Shown here one piece after another: positions 8,821 through 15,541 of a DNA stretch of 15,955 bases (the first letter of the stretch is position 1; every line of letters begins with the position of its first letter). The notes under the pieces are model-generated. The model made no database searches, was not told the DNA's origin, and saw only the letters and a program-made list of their open reading frames with translations. The DNA lies in NCBI GenBank assembly GCA_023447335.1, contig JAEXOD010000052.1, forward strand, positions 1 to 15,955, read 5' to 3'. The stretch comes from Bacteroidota bacterium. Its GTDB lineage: Bacteria > Bacteroidota > Ignavibacteria > Ignavibacteriales > Melioribacteraceae. Both the position numbers and the translations under genes were made by a program.

Positions 8821-9478
8821 AAATGTTTTATCATTTATTGAAAACGGTGAAAATCTAAATGTTGAATTTAAACAAAGATTTTCATCGTTTGAGAAAATAG
8901 CTAAAGAAATAATTGCATTTGCAAATACTAAAGGAGGATTTATTATTTTCGGGGTTGAAGATGATAAAAAAATTTATGGTGTTGAAAGCGAAAAGGGAGA
9001 AACAGAGTTAATATATAAAACCGCAACGCAATATTGCAATCCTCCAATTGATATAAATTTTTACTATTTTAACATTGAAAACAGAGAGCTTGTTGTTGTT
9101 GAAATACCAGAATCTCAATCAAAACCTCATAGAATTGAAGATTACAAAGAAAGGTTAGACCCAAATTTTGCCGAAGTTTATATACGAGTTGAAGATAAAA
9201 GTATTCCGGCAAGTAAAGAAATGATAAAAATTTTACAAGCTGAAACTAATGATTTAACGCTTGTAAATTATACAATAGGGGAAAATGAAAGAGCAACTTT
9301 CCAGTTTTTAGACAAACATGAATTTATTACCGTAAAAGATTTGTGTGAATGTGCTAATATATCAAAACGTCGAGCTTCTAGAACATTAATTAAAATGGTG
9401 CGAGCAGGATTATTGTTTATCCATTCAAAAGATAACGGCGAAAATTTTTTTACAAATTCAGGTTACCGGCAGAATTAA
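8807..9478 (+). CDS. AlbA_2 (Schlafen-type) domain protein with C-terminal winged helix
   Basis: This 223-residue protein begins with a divergent AAA-4/AlbA_2 domain at about residues 13-140. The hallmark stretches are VEFKQRFSSFEKIAKEIIAF followed by ANTKGGFIIFGVEDD, and later EVYIRVEDKSIPAS. A helix-turn-helix-like region follows at about 160-215 (ITVKDLCECANISKRRASR then LIKMVRAGLL). Proteins of this build are usually described as putative DNA- or RNA-binding regulators or RecG-like factors, and the biochemical role is mostly unknown. Its ATG overlaps the end of the lipoprotein gene by 14 bases and has no obvious ribosome site, so translation may depend on ribosomes finishing the upstream gene. 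Its 3' end overlaps the convergent methyltransferase gene by 29 bases. The family is fairly certain; the function is not. Confidence 0.83.
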   Translation: MVTRKNVLSFIENGENLNVEFKQRFSSFEKIAKEIIAFANTKGGFIIFGVEDDKKIYGVESEKGETELIYKTATQYCNPPIDINFYYFNIENRELVVVEIPESQSKPHRIEDYKERLDPNFAEVYIRVEDKSIPASKEMIKILQAETNDLTLVNYTIGENERATFQFLDKHEFITVKDLCECANISKRRASRTLIKMVRAGLLFIHSKDNGENFFTNSGYRQN

Positions 9479-10001
9479 ATATTTTTCTCAATTCAAATAT
9501 TGAAATTCCATATGCTACGGCTGCATTAAGCGAGTGTTTTATTCCAAATTGCGGAATTTCAAGCGAATAATCGCATAAATCTAAAAGCTCTTGTTTTACT
9601 CCTGTAATTTCGTTACCAACAATAAGACATATTGGGAAAAAATCAGGTTCTACGCTATAATGCGGAATGCTGTTTTCGCTAATTTCTAATGCTGCAATTG
9701 TAAATCCTTCAGCTTTAAGTTCTTTAATTTTTTCAACCGGATCTTGAATATATTCCCAATCTATACTTTCGGTTGCTCCCAAAGATGTTTTTAAAACTTC
9801 CTTATTTGGTGGGGTAGGAGTGTATCCGCATAACAATAATTTTTCAATCATTGCAGCATCAGAAGTTCTGAATATTGATCCGACATTATAACCGCTTCTA
9901 ATACTATCAAGTATCACATAAACAGGCATTTTTTTTGCTGCATTAAGTGTATCTAATGTCAATCTTTTTTCTGTTATTTCTAAGTGTGTAAGTTTTCGCA
10001 T
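9450..10001 (-). CDS. SpoU/TrmH-class RNA 2'-O-ribose methyltransferase
   Basis: The 183-residue protein is a minimal SPOUT methyltransferase that would transfer a methyl group from SAM to a ribose 2'-OH in tRNA or rRNA. All three SpoU motifs are present: motif 1 NVGSIFRTSDA at 39-49 with the catalytic-type Arg45, motif 2 IVGNEITGV at 127-135, and motif 3 IPQFGIKHSLNAAVAYGI at 149-166, which forms the trefoil-knot cofactor site. There is no extra N-terminal substrate domain as in RlmB, so it is closer in size to short TrmH-like proteins, but the target nucleotide cannot be read from sequence. It is the last gene of the rlmN-gdx unit, starting 3 bases after the gdx stop. The final 29 bases overlap the convergent AlbA_2 gene, leaving no room for a separate terminator. 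Confidence 0.9.
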   Translation of the reverse strand: MRKLTHLEITEKRLTLDTLNAAKKMPVYVILDSIRSGYNVGSIFRTSDAAMIEKLLLCGYTPTPPNKEVLKTSLGATESIDWEYIQDPVEKIKELKAEGFTIAALEISENSIPHYSVEPDFFPICLIVGNEITGVKQELLDLCDYSLEIPQFGIKHSLNAAVAYGISIFELRKIFNSAGNLNL

Positions 10002-10004
10002 ATT

Positions 10005-10322
10005 TTATTTAGAAAAAATTTTTAATCCAATTATACCAATTATCACTAAAAATATAAAACCAATACGGATTAGTTCTTTGGATTCGTTAAAATATATCAT
10101 TCCGTAAATTGCAGTACCTGCAGCCCCAATACCTGTCCAAACGGCATAAGCCGTACCGATTGGTAAATTTTTGGAACCCATTGCAAGAAAAATATAACTT
10201 AAAATCATGCAAATTGCAGTAAATATTGAGGGATAAAGTTTTGTGAAACCGTCACTATATTTTAATCCTACTGCCCAAGATATTTCAAAAATCGAAGCAA
10301 TTATAATATAAACCCAACTCAT
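10005..10322 (-). CDS. gdx: SMR-family guanidinium exporter (Gdx/SugE type)
   Basis: The 105-residue protein has four predicted membrane helices and functions as a dimer in the inner membrane. It matches the SugE/Gdx branch of small multidrug resistance proteins rather than EmrE: MSWVYIIIASIFEISWAVGLKY at the start, LPIGTAYAVWTGIGAAGTA at 53-71, and GIIGLK at 96-101. Glu13 is the essential proton/substrate-binding residue of the family, and Trp16, Ser42, Tyr59 and Trp62 fall where Gdx substrate-site residues lie. Gdx proteins export guanidinium in exchange for protons. The ATG at 10322 shares its A with the rlmN stop (TAATG) and has AAAGG a few bases upstream. A longer reading from 10364 would only add rlmN-overlapping residues. 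I see no guanidine riboswitch nearby; expression appears tied to rlmN. Confidence 0.92.
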   Translation of the reverse strand: MSWVYIIIASIFEISWAVGLKYSDGFTKLYPSIFTAICMILSYIFLAMGSKNLPIGTAYAVWTGIGAAGTAIYGMIYFNESKELIRIGFIFLVIIGIIGLKIFSK

Positions 10323-11395
10323 TAAATACCTTTCTTTTGTTGTTTTATTGCTAACTGTCCGCATGCGGCAGCAATATCATTACCACGTGTATCGCGAAGC
10401 ATAACAGTGATATTTTTCTCTCTTAATCTATCAGCAAATTTTTCTATTTCTTCGAATTTAGTCGGTTCTAGTTCAGCAGAAATCCCGTTAGGCTCTATAT
10501 GTTTGATGCTATTAAAAGGGATAATATTAATTTTTGAAGGAATCTGACTACATAATCTAATAATTCCTTTTAAATCTTCATCTCTATCATTTATTCCTTT
10601 TAGCATTGTATATTCAAATGTAATTCTACTCTTAATTTTGTTTGTATAATACTTTAGCGAATCAATTAATTGTTCCAAAGGGTATTTTTTATTTATCGGC
10701 ATTATTCTACTTCTAATTTCGTTAAAAGTTGAATGCAAAGAAAGAGCAAGTTTTACTTTAATACCGCTATCAGCCAAATTTTTAATTTTCTCGGGAATTC
10801 CTGCGGTTGATAAAGTTATTCGATTTCTGCTTATACCAACACTCTTTTCGTTTGTGAGGATTTCAAGAGACCTAATAGTATTATCATAGTTTAATAAAGG
10901 TTCACCCATTCCCATATAAACAATGTTAGTAATAGTTTCTCTACCGAAATTTCTACATGCAATTAAATATTGGTCAATAATTTCACCGGCACTTAAATTT
11001 CTTTTATAACCCATTACGCCGGTAGCACAAAATTTACAATCTAACGGACAACCAACCTGTGTGCTTATGCATAGAGTGTTTCTTTCTTCACCGGGAATTA
11101 AAACTGATTCAATAAATCTATCATCATGAGTCTTTAATAATAATTTGTTAGTAGAATTATCTCCGGATTTTTGAACGTCAACTACATCTAAAGAGTTAAT
11201 CTCTGCTGATAAGCTTAATTTCTGCCGCAAATCTTTTGAGAAATTTGCCATATCGTTAAAGTTATCTAACTGATGATTGTATAACCAATTAAAAAGTTGT
11301 TTAGCTCTATATTTAGGTTCATTAATATCTAAAAAAAATTGTTCTAATTCAGATTCGGTTAAACCTTTAATTTCAATTTTGTTACTCTTTATCAT
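10322..11395 (-). CDS. rlmN: Dual-specificity 23S rRNA/tRNA adenine-C2 methyltransferase RlmN
   Basis: RlmN is a radical SAM enzyme that makes 2-methyladenosine at A2503 of 23S rRNA and at A37 of some tRNAs, tuning the peptidyl-transferase centre and decoding. The 357-residue protein has the cluster motif C116-x3-C120-x2-C123 in GCPLDCKFCATG. Cys109 (TLCISTQVGC) matches the resolving Cys118 of E. coli, and Cys345 (AAACGQLA) matches the methyl-carrying Cys355. MGMGEPLLNYD at 161-171 is the SAM-side glycine motif. All catalytic residues are therefore present, and the length fits RlmN better than Cfr. The ATG at 11395 has no clear ribosome site. It is the first gene of a minus-strand operon with gdx and a SpoU methyltransferase, and is divergent from the acyl-CoA dehydrogenase gene. 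Confidence 0.97.
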   Translation of the reverse strand: MIKSNKIEIKGLTESELEQFFLDINEPKYRAKQLFNWLYNHQLDNFNDMANFSKDLRQKLSLSAEINSLDVVDVQKSGDNSTNKLLLKTHDDRFIESVLIPGEERNTLCISTQVGCPLDCKFCATGVMGYKRNLSAGEIIDQYLIACRNFGRETITNIVYMGMGEPLLNYDNTIRSLEILTNEKSVGISRNRITLSTAGIPEKIKNLADSGIKVKLALSLHSTFNEIRSRIMPINKKYPLEQLIDSLKYYTNKIKSRITFEYTMLKGINDRDEDLKGIIRLCSQIPSKINIIPFNSIKHIEPNGISAELEPTKFEEIEKFADRLREKNITVMLRDTRGNDIAAACGQLAIKQQKKGI

Positions 11396-11556
11396 AATAT
11401 TTAAAATAAATTAAACTTTAAAAATAAGAAAGTAACTTAAATAATTAAAGGTAAAAAGAAAACGTAATTATTTTTAATTAGAATAGAGGGATTATTTGCT
11501 AATTTGTTAATATATAATTAAATTAAGATATTATATCAATTATTATCGGGGTAACT
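11396..11556. promoter_or_regulatory. Divergent intergenic region between rlmN and the acyl-CoA dehydrogenase
   Basis: This 161-base, very AT-rich spacer must hold promoters for both directions. For the plus strand the best pair I see is TTGTTA (11504-11509) and TATTAT (11529-11534) with a long 19-base spacer; an isolated TATAAT sits at 11513-11518. In sequence this AT-rich such boxes arise easily by chance. GGGG at 11548-11551 is a plausible ribosome site for the dehydrogenase. No hairpin, riboswitch or small RNA gene is evident. Confidence 0.25.
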
Positions 11557-12699
11557 ATGGAATTTGAATTTACCGAACAACAACTGATGATAAGGAATGT
11601 GACTAAAGAATTTGCAGAACAAGAAATAGCCAAAAGTGCTGTTGAAAGAGATAAAAATGCAGAATTTCCAACCGAAATTATTAAAAAACTTGGCGAATTG
11701 GGTTTTTTAGGCGTTAAAGTATCGCCGCAATTCGGGGGGGCAGGTCTAGATACAGTAAGTTATGTTTTGTTTCTAATTGAAATATCAAAAGTTGATGCTA
11801 GTGTTGGTGTAATTTTATCTGTAGTTAATTCTCTTGTTACTTACATTTTGGAAGAATACGGAAGTGATTATATAAAAAATCTTTACTTAAATGAAATTGC
11901 ATCCGGAAAAAAATTAGGAGCTTTTGCCCTAAGTGAGCCGGAAGCAGGAAGTGATGCAACCAAACAAAAAACATTTGCAAAAAAGATGGGCAATAATTGG
12001 GTTTTGAACGGAACTAAAAATTGGATTACAAACGGTACTACGGCAGATTATTTTATTGTATTTGCTCAAACAAATATGTCATTAAAACATAAAGGAATAT
12101 CGGCATTTGTGGTTGAGAAAGGAACAAAAGGTTTTTATCATGGTGCAAAAGAAGATAAAATGGGAATTAAAAGTAGTGATACCTGTTCTTTGATTTTCGA
12201 TAATTGTATAGTTCCTGACCAAAATCTAATAGGGATTGAAGGAGAAGGTTTTAAGTATGCGATGTCTGCCTTAAACGGTGGACGAATAGGAATTGCAGCT
12301 CAAGCATTAGGTATAGCAGAAGCATCATTTGAAGCTTCATTAAAATATTCAAAGACTCGAAAGGCATTTGGTACCGAAATAATGAATCATCAAGCAATTC
12401 AATTTAAATTAGCTGATATGGCTGCTGATATTGAAGCTGCAAAACTTCTTACTTATAAAGCAGCCTACTTAAAGGATATCGGAAAAAACTATAACATGGC
12501 TTCTGCTATTGCTAAACTTAAAGCTTCAAAAGCTGCGGTTAACTGTGCTTTAGAAGCTGTGCAAATTCATGGAGGGTATGGTTATGTCAGGGAATATTTA
12601 GTTGAAAGATATTTACGGGATGCGAAGGTTACCGAAATTTACGAAGGTACCTCCGAAATTCAAAAAATTATTATATTCAGGGAGTTAATGAAATTATGA
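11557..12699 (+). CDS. Acyl-CoA dehydrogenase (FAD, ETF-dependent)
   Basis: The 380-residue protein is a standard-length acyl-CoA dehydrogenase. It would oxidise an acyl-CoA to the trans-2-enoyl-CoA with FAD and pass electrons to electron-transfer flavoprotein. The FAD/substrate signature is at 121-135 (GAFALSEPEAGSDAT), followed by NGTKNWITNG at 151-160, RIGIAAQALGIAE in the helical domain, and IHGGYGYVREYLVERYLRD near the end. The catalytic base is Glu363 in IYEGTSEIQ, the position used by short- and medium-chain enzymes (butyryl-CoA type) rather than isovaleryl-CoA dehydrogenase. Chain-length preference cannot be set from this. GGGG lies 5 bases before the ATG. The stop overlaps the next start as ATGA. 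No ETF, thiolase or enoyl-CoA hydratase gene is adjacent, so the pathway partners lie elsewhere. Confidence 0.94.
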   Translation: MEFEFTEQQLMIRNVTKEFAEQEIAKSAVERDKNAEFPTEIIKKLGELGFLGVKVSPQFGGAGLDTVSYVLFLIEISKVDASVGVILSVVNSLVTYILEEYGSDYIKNLYLNEIASGKKLGAFALSEPEAGSDATKQKTFAKKMGNNWVLNGTKNWITNGTTADYFIVFAQTNMSLKHKGISAFVVEKGTKGFYHGAKEDKMGIKSSDTCSLIFDNCIVPDQNLIGIEGEGFKYAMSALNGGRIGIAAQALGIAEASFEASLKYSKTRKAFGTEIMNHQAIQFKLADMAADIEAAKLLTYKAAYLKDIGKNYNMASAIAKLKASKAAVNCALEAVQIHGGYGYVREYLVERYLRDAKVTEIYEGTSEIQKIIIFRELMKL

Positions 12700-12974
12700 T
12701 TTATCCTATATCTGTTAAACCGATAAGTAGTATTGAAATATATACAAAATATAATGACGGTTTTGAAGGAGTTATTAATTTAAGTTTTTTGTTTAAAAAT
12801 TTTATTTATCAAGAATTAAAAAATCCAGAAGTATTCAAAACTGTTTTTATTGACGAAAAAACAAAAGAAATATGTTGGGATAAAAATATTTCGATTTGTA
12901 AGGATATGTTGTATAATCACTTAAAATTATTAAAACTAGCTGATAATTTAAAATTGGATCTAACAAAGTTATGA
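12696..12974 (+). CDS. DUF2442-family small protein
   Basis: The 92-residue protein fits the DUF2442 pattern: a short N-terminal beta region (ISVKPISSIEIYTKYNDGFE), then INLSFLFK, then LKNPEVFKTVFID at 41-53 and EICWDKNISICKDMLY at 58-73. In many genomes DUF2442 proteins sit beside DUF4160 proteins and are treated as possible antitoxin-like or regulatory partners; some are phage-linked. Here there is no DUF4160 partner. The gene is wedged between an acyl-CoA dehydrogenase and a YidD-like gene, with ATGA overlaps at both ends, so it looks like a settled member of this operon. Its function is unknown. The family call is good but rests on a short motif pattern. Confidence 0.75.
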   Translation: MIYPISVKPISSIEIYTKYNDGFEGVINLSFLFKNFIYQELKNPEVFKTVFIDEKTKEICWDKNISICKDMLYNHLKLLKLADNLKLDLTKL

Positions 12975-13396
12975 AAATAATTATTTTTTTTATTTACGCA
13001 ACGTTAATATTTGGACAAAATGATTTTAAACGTTGGGAAAAGAAAATTCCGAATTACGAAAAAAATATGTTCAAAATAGAAAAAGATTCAGAATCTAATA
13101 ACAACGTCTTTTCATTTATTTTAGGAAATACTCAGAAAGTTTATAAAACCTTAATATCTGATTTAGACGGAGAAAATTGTCCTTTTTATCCAAGTTGTTC
13201 AAATTTTTATGTGCAATCAGTTAAAGAATCCGGAATTTTTCAAGGAACTCTAATGTTTTTTGACCGATTTACTAGAGATATGAATGTATTTAGAGATAGG
13301 AAAGACTATGAAGAATTGCCTAATGGGAAATTATTTGATCCGGTAAGTAATTATATGTTGAAACCTGACAAAATTAAGCTTAAATTTAAAAATTAA
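12971..13396 (+). CDS. Secreted YidD-like (DUF37) protein
   Basis: The 141-residue protein opens with a short hydrophobic signal (MKIIIFFIYATLIFGQ). From about residue 55 it carries a YidD core: YKTLISDLDGENCPFYPSCS followed by NFYVQSVKESGIFQGTLMFFDRF. C70-PFYPS-C76-S matches the canonical CxFxPSCSxY motif, and LFDPVSNY at 121-128 matches the family's GxDPV end. Classical YidD is about 80 residues, is anchored at the cytoplasmic side of the inner membrane, and helps YidC insert membrane proteins. This relative appears to be exported, has about 50 extra N-terminal residues, and shows RFTRDMN where YidD has RC, so one conserved Cys is missing. It overlaps the DUF2442 gene by ATGA and is followed after 20 bases by two TPR-membrane proteins. 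It is probably not the housekeeping yidD, which normally sits with rnpA/yidC. Confidence 0.78.
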   Translation: MKIIIFFIYATLIFGQNDFKRWEKKIPNYEKNMFKIEKDSESNNNVFSFILGNTQKVYKTLISDLDGENCPFYPSCSNFYVQSVKESGIFQGTLMFFDRFTRDMNVFRDRKDYEELPNGKLFDPVSNYMLKPDKIKLKFKN

Positions 13397-13416
13397 TCTA
13401 AAAAAAATTGTCATTT

Positions 13417-14262
13417 ATGTTATTTAAGAATTGTTTCCTGTTTTTGTTGTTTTTTTCAAGTTTTTGCTTTTCTCAGCCAAATTATTTAACACCCGAAAAA
13501 AGAAAATTGTTTGCTGATTATTTATATTTGCAAAAAGATTATCTTCGTGCATTTGATGAATATCGTGTTTACTTACAGAGTAATGATAATGATACTATCA
13601 AACTTCGAATGGGGCAAATGCTTATAGACATGGAAAGGTATTCCGAGGCAGAAGATTATTTGAAGATGTTGTTTTGGGGATCATTAAACAGTGAGGAAGC
13701 CAAATTAGATTATTATCTAATTAAGTATAAAACCTTGAAGCCCAGAGAGTTTAGAAGTTTTACTTCCGAGAGGATGTATTTTCCGGAAAAATATAGCAAC
13801 TACATTAAAAAGCTTGAACAAATATCCTATTTTTATCAAAACGGCGGAAATCCCGATAGTTCTTTAATGTTTCAGGCTTTTCATTCTGATACTTTGTCTT
13901 TAATCAAAGTAAAAGAATTTTATTATAGAAAATATTTCCCTGAAAAGAAAAGCCCTAATTGGGCGGCGGGTTTATCGGTTGTTTTACCCGGATTAGGTAA
14001 AATTTATACCGAAGAGTATACCGACGGTGTTACTGCTTTTATTGTTAACGCTTTATGTACATATTTGGCTTATGATAATTTTAAAGCTAAGCATTATACT
14101 AGAGGTTGGATTTTTACTGGATTAAGTGCTTTATTCTATGGCGGTAACATATATGGTTCAATTGCAAGTGCTCATATTTTTAATGCAAAATTAAGTTTAG
14201 ATCTAAACAATGAAATTAAAAATTTCTTTTCAAATAAAAACTTTTTTATTCCGAAATTTTAA
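13417..14262 (+). CDS. TPR protein with C-terminal LPGLG membrane domain, paralog 1
   Basis: The 281-residue product has an N-terminal signal peptide (residues 1-19, ending SSFCFSQ), then TPR-like helices at about 25-90 (for example FADYLYLQKDYLRAFDEYR and ERYSEAEDYLKML). A middle region with a Tyr/Phe-rich stretch precedes a C-terminal hydrophobic domain from about 181. That domain carries LPGLGKIYTEEYTDG at 190-204, two or three likely membrane segments, and FYGGNIYGSIASAHIFNAK at 240-258. The tail resembles the DUF5683/TM2-like LPGLGQxYxG proteins of Bacteroidota. I prefer the ATG at 13417 over an in-frame TTG at 13408, since neither has a good ribosome site and the ATG starts the signal peptide directly. 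It is paralogous to the next gene, whose start it overlaps by one base (TAATG). Function is unknown; a periplasmic TPR scaffold tethered to the membrane is inferred. Confidence 0.8.
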   Translation: MLFKNCFLFLLFFSSFCFSQPNYLTPEKRKLFADYLYLQKDYLRAFDEYRVYLQSNDNDTIKLRMGQMLIDMERYSEAEDYLKMLFWGSLNSEEAKLDYYLIKYKTLKPREFRSFTSERMYFPEKYSNYIKKLEQISYFYQNGGNPDSSLMFQAFHSDTLSLIKVKEFYYRKYFPEKKSPNWAAGLSVVLPGLGKIYTEEYTDGVTAFIVNALCTYLAYDNFKAKHYTRGWIFTGLSALFYGGNIYGSIASAHIFNAKLSLDLNNEIKNFFSNKNFFIPKF

Positions 14263-15086
14263 TGAAAAAAACAAATTATATATTATTAATAATTTTTTCT
14301 ATCGTTATAAATACAGAAGCTCAAAGTTTAAGGGCTTTTGCTGACAGTCTCTATCTTTCCGAAAAATATTATGATGCTATAACTGAATATAAACGTCTTC
14401 TATTTTTTGAAAATGATGAACAGAATAATTATTACGCAAATTTCCTAATTGGCGAATGTTATAAGCAGGGGGGTAAATATGATGAGGCGATTGAATTTTT
14501 TAGTAAAGCTCTTTTGAACGCAAATACTGATAATGAGATTTATAATTCAAAAATGATGCTTTTTAGAACAAATTTACTAAGACGAACGACAGATAGAGCC
14601 GAACAGATATTAAAAGAGATTGAAAATGACTATAGGTTTTCTGATAGCACCAATCAAATTTATTACTGGAAGGGTTGGCTAAATATCTTTAACGATAACT
14701 TTAAAACTGCTGCTTTTTATTTTAACAAAAATGAAGAAAACATTGAATTAAAAAAGATTTGTGAAAATACCGAAAAACAACTATATTCGTTAACTAAAGC
14801 AAAAATATTTTCGTATATTTTACCTGGCTTAGGTCAGTTTTATTCAGGTGAGTATTTATCAGGTATTCTTTCTTTAGGTTGGGTTACATTGTCAGGTTAT
14901 TTGACAGTAAATGCATTTGCATCCGAAAGAGTTTTTGACGGTGTTGTTTTAGGGGATTTGCTATTATTACGCTTTTATAGAGGTAATATTCAAAATACCG
15001 AAAAATTTGTAATTGAAAAAAATAATAACATTATTAATAATACATTAAAGAATTTACAAGAAAATTATAAAGGAATGAAACCTTGA
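14262..15086 (+). CDS. TPR protein with C-terminal LPGLG membrane domain, paralog 2
   Basis: The 274-residue protein has the same build as its upstream neighbour. A signal peptide (residues 1-20, ending VINTEAQ) is followed by clear TPRs at about 23-85 (FADSLYLSEKYYDAITEYKR, then NFLIGECYKQGGKYDEAIEF) and further helices to about 170. A C-terminal hydrophobic domain starts at 180 with LPGLGQFYSGEYLSG at 187-201 and ends with FYRGNIQNTEKF at 238-249 and a helical tail. The FYxGNI and LPGLGxxYxxEYxxG motifs, at matching distances in both proteins, show they arose by duplication, although overall identity is low. Translation is coupled upstream by TAATG and downstream by a TTGA overlap. Function is unknown. 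The constant pairing with the secreted YidD-like protein suggests a shared envelope task, which is inference. Confidence 0.8.
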   Translation: MKKTNYILLIIFSIVINTEAQSLRAFADSLYLSEKYYDAITEYKRLLFFENDEQNNYYANFLIGECYKQGGKYDEAIEFFSKALLNANTDNEIYNSKMMLFRTNLLRRTTDRAEQILKEIENDYRFSDSTNQIYYWKGWLNIFNDNFKTAAFYFNKNEENIELKKICENTEKQLYSLTKAKIFSYILPGLGQFYSGEYLSGILSLGWVTLSGYLTVNAFASERVFDGVVLGDLLLLRFYRGNIQNTEKFVIEKNNNIINNTLKNLQENYKGMKP

Positions 15087-15514
15087 AACTATCAGAAGAC
15101 GAATTAAGGAAACTGGCATTAATAGCTATCTCGGAATTAGGTGAAAAAGCTTCGCCTGATAGCGTAAAAAAGATTGTTGGTAATATCATTGAAAAAGTTG
15201 AGACAAAAGATTCGCAAATTTCATTAAGCGAAGAAAAGAATTCAGGTAGAATGATAATTACTGCTTTCGGATTAAACAAGCCCGGAATAGTGGCAGCGGT
15301 TACTAAAGCTTTGGGAGAAGCATCCTGCGACATTCAAGATATTACTCAAAAGTTGATGAACGAATTTTTTACTATGATTATGATTGTCGATTTAAGTACA
15401 TCGCTTAAAGATTTCAAATCCGTGCAAGATATGATGACTGAAGTTGCCAATAATTTGAGAATTAAAATTTATTGTCAACATGAAGATATTTTTAGAAATA
15501 TGCACAGAATTTAA
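15083..15514 (+). CDS. UPF0237-type ACT-domain protein with N-terminal extension
   Basis: The 143-residue protein ends in an ACT domain at about 57-143, starting MIITAFGLNKPGIVAAVTK, with the usual ligand-turn pattern G-x-N-x-P-G-I and the later DITQKLMNEFFTMIMIVDLS. The ACT region matches the short UPF0237 family (GcvR-like, about 90 residues), thought to be regulatory amino-acid sensors. The first 55 residues are an added charged helical segment (LSEDELRKLALIAISELGEK, then a Ser/Glu-rich linker) that I do not recognise. The start is a TTG at 15083, overlapping the upstream stop as TTGA, with AAAGGA at 15069-15074 eight bases before it; the next in-frame ATG would give only the bare ACT domain. 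A DUF711 gene follows after 27 bases, the usual partner of this family. The ligand and the regulated process are unknown. Confidence 0.82.
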   Translation: MKLSEDELRKLALIAISELGEKASPDSVKKIVGNIIEKVETKDSQISLSEEKNSGRMIITAFGLNKPGIVAAVTKALGEASCDIQDITQKLMNEFFTMIMIVDLSTSLKDFKSVQDMMTEVANNLRIKIYCQHEDIFRNMHRI

Positions 15515-15541
15515 TTATTTTATTATTTAATAAGGTTTTAG

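Noticed and set aside
10323..10364. Longer start for the SMR exporter
   Set aside because: The extra 14 residues overlap rlmN and precede the canonical MSW start; the TAATG coupling and AAAGG support 10322.
10322..11395. Cfr-type antibiotic-resistance methyltransferase
   Set aside because: The sequence, the TLCISTQVGC spacing and the housekeeping context fit RlmN; nothing suggests a mobile resistance gene.
12696..13396. Toxin-antitoxin pair formed by DUF2442 and the next gene
   Set aside because: The next gene has a signal peptide and a YidD core, with no RelE, DUF4160 or other toxin features.
13408..13416. TTG start for the first TPR-LPGLG protein
   Set aside because: It adds only three residues without a ribosome site; the ATG at 13417 begins the signal peptide directly. 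The TTG remains possible.
15515..15541. Terminator between the ACT and DUF711 genes
   Set aside because: The spacer is only AT-rich with no GC-bearing stem, and the two families are usually co-transcribed.
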